Assembly: GCF_900496995.4 (NCBI RefSeq)
Contig: NC_044029.1
Coordinates: forward strand, 12,524,001-12,588,000
Source: Aquila chrysaetos chrysaetos
Taxonomy: Eukaryota > Chordata > Aves > Accipitriformes > Accipitridae
Direction of reading: 5' to 3'
Length of the DNA: 64,000 bases
Shown: positions 1 to 14,700 of the stretch, piece by piece
Layout: every line of letters begins with the position of its first letter
How positions within the stretch are numbered: the first letter of the stretch is position 1
Notes under the pieces: model-generated
Databases searched by the model: none
Seen by the model: the letters and a program-made list of their open reading frames with translations, nothing else
Told to the model about the DNA's origin: nothing
Program-made: the position numbers and the translations under genes

Positions 1-3000
1 AAATTTACCCCTCAAACCTATTAAGGGATTCTGAACAAAAATATAACTAAGTAAATCATACCTCCCTGAAAAGTAAATAAAATTTTTAAAATATTTGTGT
101 ATACCGAATGTCAATAGCAATATATGGAGAGGAATGTGTTTGTCTAGCAAAACCTTCCCGTAGTCAGCTGGGCTGCATTTACACGGCTGAGCCCGCTGAG
201 TGCAGGCAGGGTGGGAGTCATGGGAGCAGATGTAGACGTCCAGCGATGGAGTGGAATAGGCACTTCCAGGACACGATACGTCTTATCCCAGAGCAGCTGT
301 CTCAAATAGATCAGACACATCCCAGCTCCTAAAATACCTGCTCCTTTCCAACTCTAGAGCAAGGCCGGGTGGTGGGCGCTGACGCCGGGGTCTGGATGAT
401 GCCGGGGCTGTCCTTAAAGGCAGGAGGGGCAGATCCCAGCCGGAGCGAGCTGGCTCTTCAGGTCCAATCCGCTGCGGTAGCAGGTACCTCTGCCAGAAAC
501 TGGCCACACTCCACCCCAAAGGCCGGTGGGAGCTTTGCTCTGCCACTCCGTTTTATGTTCAGTCTTGATGTATTGATAACCTGTAATATTGATCATATTA
601 ATAATTCATAATATCTAACTATTATGGGACCTTAAGATAGCCACTGTCTCATATTTCCCTGCCTCTGGAAATACCTCCCCCGGGACCGTTTGGAGGCATC
701 GCACTGCCAGCACATAGTCACTCTGGGTTTGGCCGCTGTCCCCAAGTGTTGTTCCTCCTCCTCTTCTGCAGTTTCCAGCTGACGAGCTCTGAGTTTATCC
801 TCTTATTAATCCCCTGGTACCTGGTCCTCCACCTTGCGCTGCTGGATGCAGTTTGATTCCTGCTACTTCAGTCCTTCGGGTCATGCGATTACCACCCCCC
901 CCATCTCCCCCCGGCCCAACAAAACCTCACGGGTTTGTGTCAACACCAAATTTAATTGGCACCCTCGCATACTGAGGTCATTACTGAAGGGCTGACCCCA
1001 GAAGGGACGTTTTCTTTAAATCAGACGTAATAAAAAAGATACCCAAGTTGTTGGATTTTTTTTCCCAAGCTGTAGCTTAAAAGTATTCTAGTCCTTAGAT
1101 AGTCACTGGCAAATTATGCCTTGTCACACTGAAAGCATCAGTTTATGAATTGTTCTTTTTAAAAACCAAGTCTGTATAAAGGAGCTCAGGATTATGTAGA
1201 AGGATTATACTGGTAGAATTCTATATTTTGTTGCACATATTAATGCATCAAACAGGTATTTTCCTAAAGAAATCTTCCTGTATTGCAGTATAACAGAAAA
1301 GTATTGTAGCCCAGATTACCAATACCTTGCCAATCATCTCAATATATTGAGATCATCATTATTTACCATTCAGACTCCATGGCAACACTGAATGTAAATA
1401 TATTTACTAATATTCTTATAAATGGAGATTAAGGCTTTGCACATTCCAGCTGTGAACCTGCTGGGAGGTGAAGCAGGGACTCCATCTGCTCTTATGTTTA
1501 AGTTGGCTGAAAAAAATCAAACACCAATTTAAAGGAATATCGCATTAAAGAAAAGGCATTTTATTCTTTCAAAAAAATCCGAGTTATTGGTCAGCTTCTT
1601 GTACTCTCCCAGTCCTTTTGGAGCTGCTGCTGCCGGGCAAGATAATAGCATCGATCTCCCTGGTTTTGCTGCAATTGCTTCTTTGTCCAAGCGTATTAAT
1701 TGCCAATATCAGTTGCGTACCATCGGATTTCTGTCCGGGACGTCCCCTGCAATGCCACACCTTCCCTGCGGTGCCAGGCGCTGTCAGGCTGGCCATCAGC
1801 AGCAGAGGCAGCCCCGCAGAAATGCTGAATTAGCACGGGCGGTGGGATGCGCTGAGAGCACTGGGAACAAATACACATCCATCATCCTACAGGTCCAGCA
1901 AGGAGAGACGGGCTTGCAGTTTTCTAGTTTATGTATTCTGCCCGTGGTGCTTAACTAACAGCAGCATCACATTAAGAGATTTTATAAAACCTTCCAGCCC
2001 ACCAGCGTTATGTGAGTTTTGGGTCCTCGGCGGAGGTGACGGCAGGCTGTGCTTTTAATGAGTTTCCCCGCGACCTCTGTCAGGAGCAGGTAGTTTCTTG
2101 CACTAGGGAAACGTTAGAGGAATCCAGAAGAGAAATTAGCTGCTAGCAAGAAAAAATTGGCATAAGAAAATGACACTCAGCAAGGAAAGAGAACAAATGT
2201 ACGCTACTGGGGCCCGTTTCTCTTCACCTTCCCAACAGCTCTGTGCCGTGTTAACCCTTGCAGTCTCAGATGAGTCACTCCCGATGCATAAGGGTATAAA
2301 GGAGCTCACAACTAGGTTCTTGCTTCTGTCTCTTCTAATCTGTTTGCATTACAAAGCAAATGCTTGGTTCTGCAATTTGAGCTGTACCTGTGTACTTTCT
2401 AAAAGCAATTTAAGAACCAAATTTAAGAACCATCAAACAGGCCCTGCCAATCCCCAGGAGGCAATGATATTTAAGCATGTAAAGGAAAGATAGTTGCTTC
2501 CTCATCAAATTGCAGGGACAGAATTAGAAGTTCCGGATATTTGTCTTGACTAACAAAATCAAGAATTAAGCCTAACGTATCCGGTCCTGACATCGGGAAA
2601 ACTGATTTGTCTTGCAGGCACTAGGAAGGTAATGAAGCATGAAGTTGTCACGCATCGGGCCATTCGCTTTTCTCATTCTCTTCTGTGAATATATGAGCCT
2701 GATTAGGAGAAATGAAAATTATTGCTCACAGATTTGCCCTGTCCTTTGGAAAGCTGCATCCGGCTGCTCCTTGCTTCCCCTCTAAGCACTGTTAGCAGCG
2801 GTGTGTGTGATTCAGAAGCTGCAAGTAAGGAACAATCTGCAGCAACATATTTATGCTGCTGCAAAGAGGGCACCTGGAAAGACTGACACAAATTCAGATA
2901 TCAGTGGCTCCCATAATTCTTTCTTGGCAGGAAGGATGGACAAATGACCTAATAGGTCTTTTTCATCTGGAATATCTATGAACCTGAAAAGGGTGCTGAA

Positions 3001-6000
3001 TCGATTTCCTAAAATAGCACTTTCATCACCCGACTGTGTTTCTTAAACTGATGCATCAAGACCAGAGCATTTCTATGCTCACTCAACTTCATTATTTGTC
3101 CCCATGAACTCCTCTGGAGTTGCCAGCATTTGAAAAAAAACCCTGAAGGTGAATGATGACAGAGCTGGAGACCTGGGGCCCATTGATCGATCTCCTCCGT
3201 CTAATATGATTAAAATATTTGCTCGGATACATGCTGCGTATCACTGTCCTATATTACTGTTTCTACTATGAATATAAACAACTGACTGACGGATGACAAA
3301 GCAAATTACTGCAGGCTTTTGATAAACATGAAGAAGGTACTTGTTTATGCAAATATAACTAGGGGCTGTAATTTTACCACCCTTTGAGAAACAGCTTCCA
3401 GCACTCCTTCAAGTCTCTTTGCCTGTGCATGGAAGTCTCCCTGTTACGGGCGGCAGGGAGGAACACCTATCCCTCCTTCCAGAGATGGGATGCAGTGACC
3501 TTCCTTCCCTCCGTGTTCTCGGGGGGAATATCACCATGTCCTCTTGGTACGGAGAAGAAATTCAGATTGTTTCTTGTATTTCAGAGGGATGGAAACCCAC
3601 AGAGGACAGTCTGGCTGGTTTCCTCCAGCATTTCTTGGGCTGGACCGCAGAGGTTGGGGGCATTACCGGGCACGTCCACTGCAAGCAGCGGAGCAAGGCG
3701 CAGACGTGGTGGGCTAGTGCCAGGCTGGGCTGCTGTGTCACCACGTGCGGTCTCACGTCTGGGAGCTGCCCGGGGAGGTGACTGTGCCAGCAAGCTGCCT
3801 GCAGCCTGCTCAGCATCGTGCCGGGCACGGCCGAGAAGTTCCCGGTTCTGGAGCTCAGTGCTTTCTGAGCTCTCACTCGGCTGCACGCCGGGGACGTGCC
3901 CCTTGTCTTGCCTTGCTCCACCGGCAACACCATGTTTCCGACCTCCCAGAGATGCTACCTTGATAGGTCTTTGTGAAAAGCAGGAATTACAGCAGCAGGA
4001 GCATTAGAATAAATAGCAAGACAAGATAATTTCCAGGCCTTGTTATGAGAAAGAAAAAAACAGCAGGAAAAGGGGCAGAAACATGCTGCTGCTGGGAGTG
4101 ATAGGACAACAGGACCTCTTCAGCACCGCACCTTTCCAAAAACGGGACTAAGGCTGGGGTGAGGAAGACCAAGCTCTCCAGTCTTGGCCAGCCGTAATTG
4201 TCTCTGGACTCACAGTCCTGTTCAAGCAGAAATATCTGTTGTCCTCGGGTTTCACCTCCCAACCCACAGCCTCACACCCAGACCCAGCTCCCTGTGGGAT
4301 CCGTGATGAGCTGCAGATAGCGGAGCTCCATCCTCAAAGCAGCTCGGTGAGAAGGCTCCTTCCTTGTGCTGTGGCCTCATGAACTTCACGTCTTACACGG
4401 TAGGTCTGATGTGTTAAGATGAGCCCACGCGTTCATCGCATGGCCCGGCACAGTGTTGTCTCCACGGGTGGAAAAGAAGACGCCGGCACGGCAGGGAAGC
4501 AGGAGATCAGGTCGGAGAGCCAGCTAAGCAGTAAGCACAGCTGGGGTGACCACAGAAAGAGAAGCAGGGCAGCCGCATCACTGGAGTGAGGTTTAGATAA
4601 TTTTGCTTGCTTAAGCACTTTTCAGCATTGATGAGGAAATCCCACACGGTTCATCTATGGAGAAAAGGCATTTTATCAAACTATGTTTTTATACAAATTA
4701 ATCAATAAATGGTGTTTGAATGGTAACATTTCTAAATTCCTTAACTGGTAGCATGCCTGCAGTCTGATGTTAGCAGAGCCATTTAAGTGATTTGCAGCCT
4801 TGTACTCAGCCCAAAACCCATCTGTCATCCTGTCTGTAATTTAGTCTTGCTCGGAAGATGAAACATCTTTTCAAAATTCATCACAGTTAGTGAAATGGAA
4901 ATAGCTACATTTCTATTCAGCCTCTTTTTATATTTTTCTTTGGCTTTTCCCCCTCATTCTGAGAGCATAATAACCACTAGGAAAAGCTATTTCAACAAGC
5001 ATCTCTTGATTCTCCGGTGCTCAGTTAGGACAGACCTCTGCTATTCCTTTCCCTTTACCCTCTTGTGACCAGATGAGGAATATGATTTTACAATGATTTT
5101 CTAAAAATTTAGGGTTTCACTTCAGCACTTCCAGCCTCACCCTGGAGACACTTACATGGGAATGATTTCTACTGAACAGTTCTTTATAATTGAAGAAAAA
5201 AAAAAGGTCGCTCTGCTTATTCAAGGAGGAAAATGACCTTCTACCTGCGATGGAGCGCAGGATCCTTCCTTTGACCTTGCTGCTGGGTATGCTGAAAAAT
5301 AATAATGGGATAATCCTATCCATATGCCCACGTACTTGTTACCAGCCTGGGTGGGGCTCTGCATATTGAGCAGGGCTTTGCAGCTAGAAGTGGGCACTGA
5401 TTTTGCTAGGTTGGGGGAAAAAAGTATGCCTCCCCTCCTCCCACCTATCTGTCTTTACCTGCCATTTTCTAGCTAAGCTCTGCAAAGTCGTGTGCTTAAT
5501 TCTCTTTCCCTGAAAGCCCTCTCTCCACCATCCATCGCCCGGTCCCACACTAATGCCATCCCTCTGTCTCCTTCCTCACACAGCTGCCTCCTGCAAGCTC
5601 CATCTCTGCATTTTTTTTCCCTGCGGTGCAGCATCGGAAAGTCTCGATGCCAAGTGTTTGTCAAGGTTGTCCAACCAGCCTGGAGTACAACTAGACATGG
5701 AACTTTATTCTGCTGTCCTCAAGGTCCTGCTTTTTTTATCAGACTTTTCTCCCTGTTCGGCTACAATGTTTGAAATCGAAATGTTAGCTCCATCTCAGCT
5801 TTGCTATCACACGAACCAAGTGGAAATCTGCTGATGAAAACTCCCATGTACTTCAACCGGGCTAGGATTTCAGCCGGCTGTCTCTTTGAAATACATCTTT
5901 CAGTACTGGATCCTTGCCTCACACACTGCTGGGGAAGTCAGTCCTTGGGTAAGGTCACTGGCAGCTTCCAACCCACCTATTTTACTGTGTTTCTTGTGTT

Positions 6001-9000
6001 TCTGAAATCATATTCTGACAATGCACTGGCGTACAAAGACAACCTCGGGTCTTCAACCAGCATCCTGCAGCGAACCCTTGACGCAGAGCGTATCACTGGA
6101 GTTTAGTGAGGACACTGTACACAGCGCAATCCCACATCAGAGTAATATATAAATGCAAGTCTATATATTAAAGGGTGTAGCATTTTTTTGAAGATGTCTT
6201 TCACAGTCTGCCACTCTAAATATACAGAAACACACTGCCAGCAGTGGAAGAAGACGGATGCCCATCCATGCCTGCCAATACTTGTGTAGGGTTCGTGCAG
6301 CACGCAGCCACCTCCGCTAGCCCTGAGCTTTCCCTTCGGTCGTGCAGCGAGCGGGAGATGCATTCTGTGTGCCAGGGAGAGCTGGCGGGACTTTGCTACA
6401 TTCCACTTAGCTCTGTAGCCGAGACGGTTTGGAAAGATCTGGGTCAGGTTCAAAGGAAAAGCAATTTAGCAGGCAAAGCACCAGGTTTTTTTCCGAATGC
6501 GCTTGTAAGAATGAGGCACGGTATGCAGCCAGGAGCAGCTCTCGCCCTGTCCGCAGCAGAGCACACGGACCCTGAAAAGGGCAAAGCTCCTTTTCGTCCT
6601 GCAGCCCGTCCTGCTGGGACACGAGGGCTCTGACCCACGGAGTGCTACGAAGGAACCGAAAAGAGCAAGAGAAGGGGATGCAGAGACCAAGTGCTTTCTC
6701 CAGCACTACCAATACCTTACTGGGTAGCCCTGGGCCTGTTGCTGTACCTTTCTTGATGTTTTTTTTTCCTGTTGGTAAAAATGAGGCTGGTGGTACGAAC
6801 TTCCTCGCCGGGTCCTTTGGTCAGTCATGCAGCTGCATTAGCCGAGTATTCTCACCTTGGATGTCACGTTTGCATACCTGGTTCCTATGGCTCCTCTCTA
6901 CTTCTGGCCTGCCCTCCTTGGTCCTATTTCCTTTGCATCCAGGAAAATCACAAGCATCTGCTACCCAGAGTCAGCGGCTTGCGCAGATTATGCAGCTTCT
7001 GAGAGTGTCGGCCTATTTTATTTTGTCAATATGAAGACAGAGGCTGTGTTTACCACCTGAGCTGCTGCAATATCCTCTGAGGCGCTTGGAGGAAGACCTG
7101 TATATCTCATGCTTTTGTACTCTGCCAGACACAAAGACAAAGAGGGAAGAGCAAATTCCAGGAAGAAAGGGTACATCATGAACTAAAACTTAGTTTGCCT
7201 GCTATAGGAGGTCTACATCTTAACCTTGTAATGACACAAAGAAAGAAATAATGAGCTTGGGGTGCTTTGTACAATAAAGCTGCATTAGAACTGGGCACTT
7301 CAAAATAGCACAGGAAAAAGGGGGCCAAGACAGTGCTGCATGAGTCTGGTGGTCCTAGGGGGGAATAATGAAAAAGTGAGGATATATGAATTGGAATCCT
7401 GATTTTGCAGGTGAGGTCCAGCTCTTGGAAAGAAAGATGAGGGACCTGAGAGAGTGCTGTGACACCCGGCTGACTCATCTATGCATGGAATGAGTCAAAG
7501 ATAAAACACCTATTTATCCAGAAGGACAAATTATCTTTTTTTTTTTCTTTTCCTGGGGGAAATACAGGGTAATTTTGTTGGTAACACCAGAATTATCTGC
7601 AGATTCACTGGTCTGAATGGGCTCAGCATCTTCCCCTGTGTAAGATGAGGGCTGCAGCACTGAACAGACCAGTCAGCAGTGTGAGAAAGGTAAGAGTTTG
7701 CTTGCCAGAAGATGATAATAGCAGTGAAAAGGAGATTTTCAGAATTCAGGTCCATGGGTGACTGGCTCCACGTACAAAAATTTTCATAAAAAGGCTTTTA
7801 GTTCCTAAGTTGTACTCATTTCTGGGCAACACAGATTATCACACTTTGCCTTTCATATTTGCTTGCTTGCCAGGTTATATTAGTTGTTAAAAAGACCTTG
7901 CCTCTAAGGCTTTCTGTGCCCACTATGCTGCTGCACAAAATGGCAATACTCTTGCCTGTTCCTGAAATGTCAAAATGTATTTTTCTCCTATGGGATAGAA
8001 GTAATTTCTGAAAAACAGACATTTAAATACTCAGCTAAAATGAGCATTTTCATCATATTGATCAAACCAGACTTCAATCTTCTATTCCTACTTCTATCTT
8101 CATTTTTGCATATTGTATTTTTGTATATAGCATCCATAGGCACAGCCCCAAAATATTAAAAGGAGATAGTAGTAGTTGAAGACAGCATTGTGACCATTAC
8201 TTGCTCTTAACACCAGTTTACATTTGATTTTCATGGAAATTCATTAGTAGTGAGGCAATCATTTAGACCATCTTCTGAAGGATTATTCCTAATAATTTAT
8301 GTTCTAGTGTTCTGGCCAGCCAACCTTCGAAGTTCATCCAGCTTTTAAAAGCTGGATTAAACAGTTAGGCAAGACAAACATGAAGGTGATTCATATCACC
8401 TCATTTTAGCCATCCCACCAAAAAAAGACACTCCCCCTAAACCCTGCAATCTATTCTTCAGTGAAACAGTTTGGGAGATTGGACAAAATTCACTAAAAAA
8501 CTCTTCACAGAATATCTGAAAATAATTTGATGAGCTGCTGAACCATGGTGTTTATCCTCTCATCTGTCTTGAATTTGTTTGCACTCACTGCCATGATTTA
8601 TATCAGAAATTTGCTGTCGGAACACGCATCTGAGCCACATCACATGGGTTACACTGGCGACATCCTGCCAGCTGTGTCATTGTGTCTCACATCACAAACT
8701 GCAGATGTGTAACAGAGCAAGATGCATCTTTAACGCAGCAAGGATTACACTAAGCCACAACATAGATTCCATATACAGTATGCTACGTTAAAAAGAAGCA
8801 ATAAAAAAAGAGGGACTATTTCTAAAAACCGAACTGGCTCTTTCTTTGCAGAAATGTTGGAACAGCATCAAATATTCCAGCCAAGTATGTGCAGGCTGAT
8901 ATTCCTGTGCCCCTCAGTGTGCTCCTCTACAAGTTGCAGACTGAGCATTTCATTTTTTTCATTCTCACCTACAGATGCCCCGGACTCAATTCTTGTACAC

Positions 9001-11644
9001 ATGCAGAATAAGAAACAACAGCATTGGTTCGGACAGTTTTGTCCTTCGGAAAACCAAACTGCCGGGGAGAAAACAAAATTCCATCATTTTCGTAGCTGCT
9101 CCGTAACGACATCAAGTGTCAGCCCCGCAGGCTCTGGGGCAGAGCAGAGGGGTTTGGTGAACTGCTGACCAAGCACGCAGGAAGCAGTCTAGCCACTGCA
9201 ACATGGAACTTGGCACAGATTAATTTGTCCTGCTGAGAAGCATACATTATATATAATGCCAAGACATGGCGAAAATGAATGGCTCGGAATGCCTTCTCAC
9301 TTTGGAAACCCATTGTCAGATCTCAGGTAGCAAAATTCAGTCTCAGCGTGGAGCTTCAGGATGGATTAGTACTTTCTTGCACTCCTCCCCAGTATGCCTC
9401 TTTGGGACTGCTGCTCAGAGAGTTTGCAAGAGGAACTTTAATTTGAGATGCACTACAGAAATGCCAGATTACGCAGCAACTTCCCTGCCAGGAGATATTC
9501 TTCTCCCCCCCCCAGCCTGCAGGAATACTTTCAAGCCCGGTAACTCGCTGTTGTTGGCAGTGTTGATAGACCAAGAGAATAATGTTCAAAAGCAAGAGGT
9601 ACCCTCTAACCTGTGACCTTTCCTATCAAGTTAACATACAGTGGTGGTGCAAAATGCAGCAGCCTGCAGATAAACGGAGACTCTGAGTTTCCAGTGCTGT
9701 CAGTCTGGTACTTTTTCTGAGCTCTGAATTCTCCTGAAAATGTAAATGGGGGTGGTGAGGAGGAGAGCTAAAGGCAAAAATGGTATCTTTGCTTCCCATC
9801 AAAATGCTAAAATTACATCCTTTTTAGTAAGAACTTCCATTCAAGAGTAATTTCAACTATGAGAGACAAGTACATTGTTGTTAATGGAATCATTTATCTT
9901 TTTTTTTTTCTTTTATCAGGAGAGAAAATAAACCGGCAAAGAAATTCTAGGATAATATAAAACCACTTAATTAAAATATAGCATTCCATATAAGTTTGTT
10001 AGGCTTTTTTCTCTTGTGCTTGAGATGCTTCTAGCCAAAACTCTGGCAAGTTATAAATAAACAGATCAAGGTATCACAAACATTTTTTCTTCTCTTCAGG
10101 AGCGGATATAGAAACAACAATCTAAAAGGGAACGGGGACAGAATGATCTCTAGTTGCTGCAAGGACTGCCTGCTCTAAGTTGGAATTATGGGATTTTTAT
10201 GCATCATCTGACCTTGGTCATTGAATGGATGAAATGAAGAAAAAAGGCAAGATACAGTTTTCTTGCTTAAAAGAATTAATAATTTATAGCAACAGCATGC
10301 GATGTGTGATAGTATAAAAGCACAAGAAGAGGCATATGATGCCTGCGGGTGGTGAAAGGAGATGGGCTCTTACCTGGTTGCCCTCATTCTGCTGGTGCTT
10401 CCACTGCGTCTGAGCCTTGTCTGGATAAGGACTGCAGAACCAGGCTTGCATCTGCTTTGGAGTCCTTGGCTGAGATGAAGCGATTCACCTTCCTACTTTT
10501 CTCTGCCAGAGAGGGTTTTCCCAATGTTCACACAGGACCAGACCTTTGCTAGGCGTGCTGAGAAACCTCAGCCATTACAATCTACATGAAGAAAAGGTGG
10601 AAGAAAGGAAATGTCATTATTCCCATTACAGGGAGAAGGAACAAAAGCCCAGAAGATGCAGAGCATGCAGAATTAAATCTCAACCTGTTGAGTTCCAGCC
10701 CGTTGCTGAAATATCTGCCCAGACTTTCTCTCTGCAAAAGCTCTGGCTGTTACTCTCAACTTTAAGACCCCACGACTAAACTCTGCCAAAACATTTATGG
10801 AGTGTCTGCGTGTGTGAGCATGTGTCTGTCATTGAGCGGGGAGAAGAGGAAGGGGAAAGAAGAAAGAATATGAGACAGAGCAGGAATTCAGAATAAAATA
10901 CTGATACCTGTCACTGCCCTCAATAGCAGAGTTACAGTATCGGCATTGTGCATTACCTTTTTTCTTGTGATAAGGCAATTGAAGGAGGATATATAAACAA
11001 GTGGTATTGAGCACTGAGCTCAAGGACCTTGGTTTCTTGTAGACTCCTTGTAGCTGTGAGCGCTCACTGAAGGCTATCCCAAAACTGGGCCATCGATAAG
11101 CTCTCTCTTCTGCCTGGAGTGTTTTGTTACCTGATAAGAGAGAGGTGCTTCTTCCTGTGGTCTCGCTTATGTGCCCATGTGTCTGGTTTACAGAGCCGGC
11201 AGGAACCGTGTTCTCTGTTCTCCACTTCTCCCTCGACTGAGCAAAAATCCACCAGCGGCTTACGATGTCGAGTGGGAGGAATGGCACAGGCAAGAGACAG
11301 ACTGGTAGGCAGGCAGACAAAAAAGCATGAGCTCATAATTACGACTTCCTTCAGAGAAGAAGGCAAGATTGTCTGGATTTTTCTCCCAACGTTTGAGATC
11401 CTGCAAATGAAGATTTAAAATAATTCACATGAATATTGCATCTAAGGAATGGCATAGCATATTTTCACATAGCCCATTTCTTCTCTCCTCAGCATCTCTC
11501 ACCTGAAAATAGTGGTGCTAAATGGCACTAAGGAGGGAAAACCTTACCCAGACAAGTTGCTTGACTGCTAAAAATCCATTCTACCCACACACCATCTCTG
11601 TGAAAAGTTCAGTGTGATCTGAAATTCACATGAATCAAGGAAAA
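1..11644. other. Intergenic DNA upstream of NAP1L1, no gene supported
   Basis: Only short open frames occur, with no similarity I recognise and no splice or start support. GC-richer islands lie at about 180-560, 3400-3960 and 6240-6640. They contain overlapping frames on both strands, as expected by chance in GC-rich DNA, so I do not call genes there. The 22-bp palindrome is the only structure I single out. Confidence 0.6.
8336..8357. repeat. 22-bp perfect palindrome
   Basis: The half-site ATCCAGCTTTT is followed directly by its exact reverse complement with no spacer. It lies in intergenic DNA far upstream of NAP1L1. Confidence 0.9.
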
Positions 11645-11767
11645 CCACACTTTTCCTCCCTTCCTTCCTTGCCTCCTTCCTCTCTTTCTTTCTCTCGTTC
11701 TTCCTCTTTCTTTTTCTTTTCCTTCCTTCCTTCCTTCTATCTTTCTTTCTTTTTTTCTTTCTTTCTG
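11645..11767. repeat. Pyrimidine microsatellite (TTCC/TTTC)n
   Basis: An uninterrupted pyrimidine-rich strand of about 120 bp made of TTCC, TTTC and TTCT units, with only scattered other bases. Such mirror-type polypyrimidine tracts can form triplex DNA and are usually length-variable. It lies in intergenic DNA. Confidence 0.9.
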
Positions 11768-14700
11768 ACCAATACATTAGAAACTATGAGGGTGAAATGA
11801 ATTAAAAGCAAAAATCTTTATTGCTTAGGGTTATTTGTTGCTTCTCCAGAGAATTATTACTAAACCAACTCACATAAGTACAGGCCACTTGCAATGTGGA
11901 TCCCAGCACTGGAAGTGCTTTCCCATGTGGATATGCAGCTGTAGAAAAAGGAGCACAAACAAAACCTGGAAGTCCAGGAAATTTCCCTGTTCTTAACGTT
12001 CAGAAAACATAGTTGTGGCCAATCACGCAATAGAGCTTTATTTAATTCCATTGACTGGGAATAAAAGAGAATTGAAGAAACATGAGTGAGTGAATAGCAA
12101 AAGCAGTGTCCTGTGAGAGTTAAAAGGAAGGACTTGCTCAGTGTGATGACATTCTGACTTTAAGGACTAAGCACCCATTTTATTTCAGCTGCTCCAGAGT
12201 TTTTCTTACATAGTTCTATTGCAAATCCTTATTCTTGTTTTTTTTTTAACTCTCCTAAGCTGCCGTAAGTTCAACAGTATTCTTAGAGGGATTCTGACTC
12301 CCTTATTTTTTCCCATGAAAGGATGCTCCTCTAAGCAGAAGTAGGTATCATGTTTTCTTCCCACCACCCTTGCTCCTGTCATCGGCTATTTAATTCAAAT
12401 CTGAGTTATTTAAGGGATTTAGGAGGTTGGCTTTCTAAACCCTGCTTAAATCAAATTAAATTAAAACCACATTCTGAATAGTATCTAAATTCAAAATGAG
12501 GGCAACTCATCTTCTCCTGCCCCAAAAAAAACAAAAAGCAAGTTATCAAGTTCTGGTTTTGCCTGGAGCTCAAGACTTTCACTGTCTCCCTGATGTGCCT
12601 GGGTGGGATCAACTCCAGACTGACCCTCGAACATCTCTGTGGCTTTGGGTTGAGAGATTTTCAGGCCACAAACACCCTTTCCCATAAAGCCATGTTACTC
12701 TGTGGAGCAGAAGGAGAGTTTTGGCATGTGAGCATCCTCCACTGAGCAGCTCTGCTGCTGAGTTGGGAATGTAAATAAAAGATTTCCTCGTTGATGATCC
12801 CTCCTGCATCAGGAAAAATAAACACCTTGGGGGGGGTCCCCTCCCTGCAAGTACCTGCTGCAGCACAGCCTAACGGCTCAAGGAACTTCATAGACAATGT
12901 GTTTCTCTCCTAGAAACTTTGGACCTAATTTACCTTTGCTCGTCAGCAGATGACTGATGAGTTTTTTTAGGGCCTCTGATCAGTAGCCATTTGTAATCTC
13001 TAAGCAGCCTGATTTTAAGCTAGTAGAGACAGGGTATGTACTTTAGCTTATGACAATGTTTTGGCTAGTTGTATTTCAGGTTGACTGGCCCACCAAAACT
13101 ATAAACCACAGGGCTCTTTTAGAGGGGTTATAATTACGTGGAGAGGTTTAGTTAGCAAGAGGAAAGGGAGTGTGCCCTTCCTCCTCTTTATTTGGAATCT
13201 GTGGAAACTATTGATTTTGGGGGAGGTATAAAAATCAGATAATTCTTTTTTGAAAAAGTCTCACATTTATTTGATCAGCTCTAGTTCGTTTTCAATACAC
13301 ATAACACCTGCCTCCAAGTCACTCCAGAAATATTAATTTTCCCCTAATCTTTGAATAAAAAATGGGAGACATCTTACCCAACAACCAGAATGGATAACTG
13401 TTAACCAAACTTCCATCCCTCCTTTAGAGCCATTTTCAAGTTTTTATGGGATTTTTGTCCTAGCTCCTCACATTTTTGTTAGTACTATTATTGCTAAGGA
13501 AAAAGAAACAATAGCAATAATAGTAACAGTAACGCTAATAATAATAATAATAATGATAATAAAAATTATGTCTGACACCTTTCAGTCTAGAAAACTAGAT
13601 TTCAGTTTTCTCTTTTTATTTTCACTCATTTTCCATTCTGACTTTTCTTCTATTTTTTTCCTCTTTCATGAATCTACTATCCCATTCATCTTCCTTTCCT
13701 GGCACTTTCTTGCCTCATTCCACTTTGGCCTTGTAGCTCACACACTGGCCATTTGGTTGCTGTTCCTGATCTTTGCTTCTCACGCTAGAAAGAACAACTC
13801 TTTGGTTCCAGAGGAAGCTACCAAAGACCACTGCTCATCTCACATGCAAAGATGAGTGAAACTTTGATGATAACAAAGCCTGAGTTAATATCTTCTTGGA
13901 TCTGTTGGCTTAGAGGGTACATTACCTTCCAGCAGACTTTCCCAACTGGATAACTGTGTACATTTCAATATAACCATTAATCACATACTTCTAATTCTTT
14001 GTTGCACAGAACCATTGCTCTGTTGAATATGCAGAAAGAGCACTGACTTAGGCAGGAGTATGGAAAAAGAAAAGGAAAGGCAAAAATTCTTTAACTGTGT
14101 TAAAAATACTATAAAGCATTTGAATGCACACAGGAGAACTATGTATTCTTCCTAGGTTTACTAGAACTTGGTGGCACTTTGGGAAAAGGATGTTGAACCA
14201 GATGGCAAAGATATATTTTAAAGTATCTTGAAAAGAAGAATCTGTTGCTTTCAGAATACAATAGATTTAATTCAATATTTGGTTGAACTGACAGTATCTG
14301 AAGGTTAATCTCTGAAGTTTCCTTCTCATCCAGCCGTGACTCTTACAAAATGTCTGAAACACTCATGAGAAAAATATGACTAAAGCTGATACCATTTCCC
14401 TGTTGTTTTGTTAACGTTTGAGGTTATTATCTTTATCTGCTACTCTTTTTTAGCTCCCATTGCAGAAAAACAAGAAATGTCTGTCTTATATCATGAATTT
14501 TTAAATTTTCACGAAGATGGGATCTTTCAAAATCGAAGGCCCCATTGTATGAGGCCAGTGTAGGCAAAATTGGTCTTGAAGGTGGGTCAGCCCAGAATGC
14601 AGTCTGTGCTAGGTGTTCTTCAGTCTCCTCTCTTTCACTTCGTATGAATTACCAGGAAGAAAGAGGACCAATTTATCTAATATTCTCTGGGAAAACCCTC

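Noticed and set aside
3384-4007. A 207-codon open frame on the + strand with overlapping frames on both strands.
   Set aside because: It lies in GC-rich DNA where stop codons are rarer, matches no family I know, has a composition like translated non-coding DNA, and has long shadows on the other strand.
6103-6712. Overlapping frames of about 100 to 130 codons on both strands.
   Set aside because: No recognisable domain, no splice or start support, and frames occur on both strands at once, as in random GC-richer DNA.
11568-11777. A Lys/Arg/Glu-rich minus-strand frame.
   Set aside because: It is a translation of the pyrimidine microsatellite.
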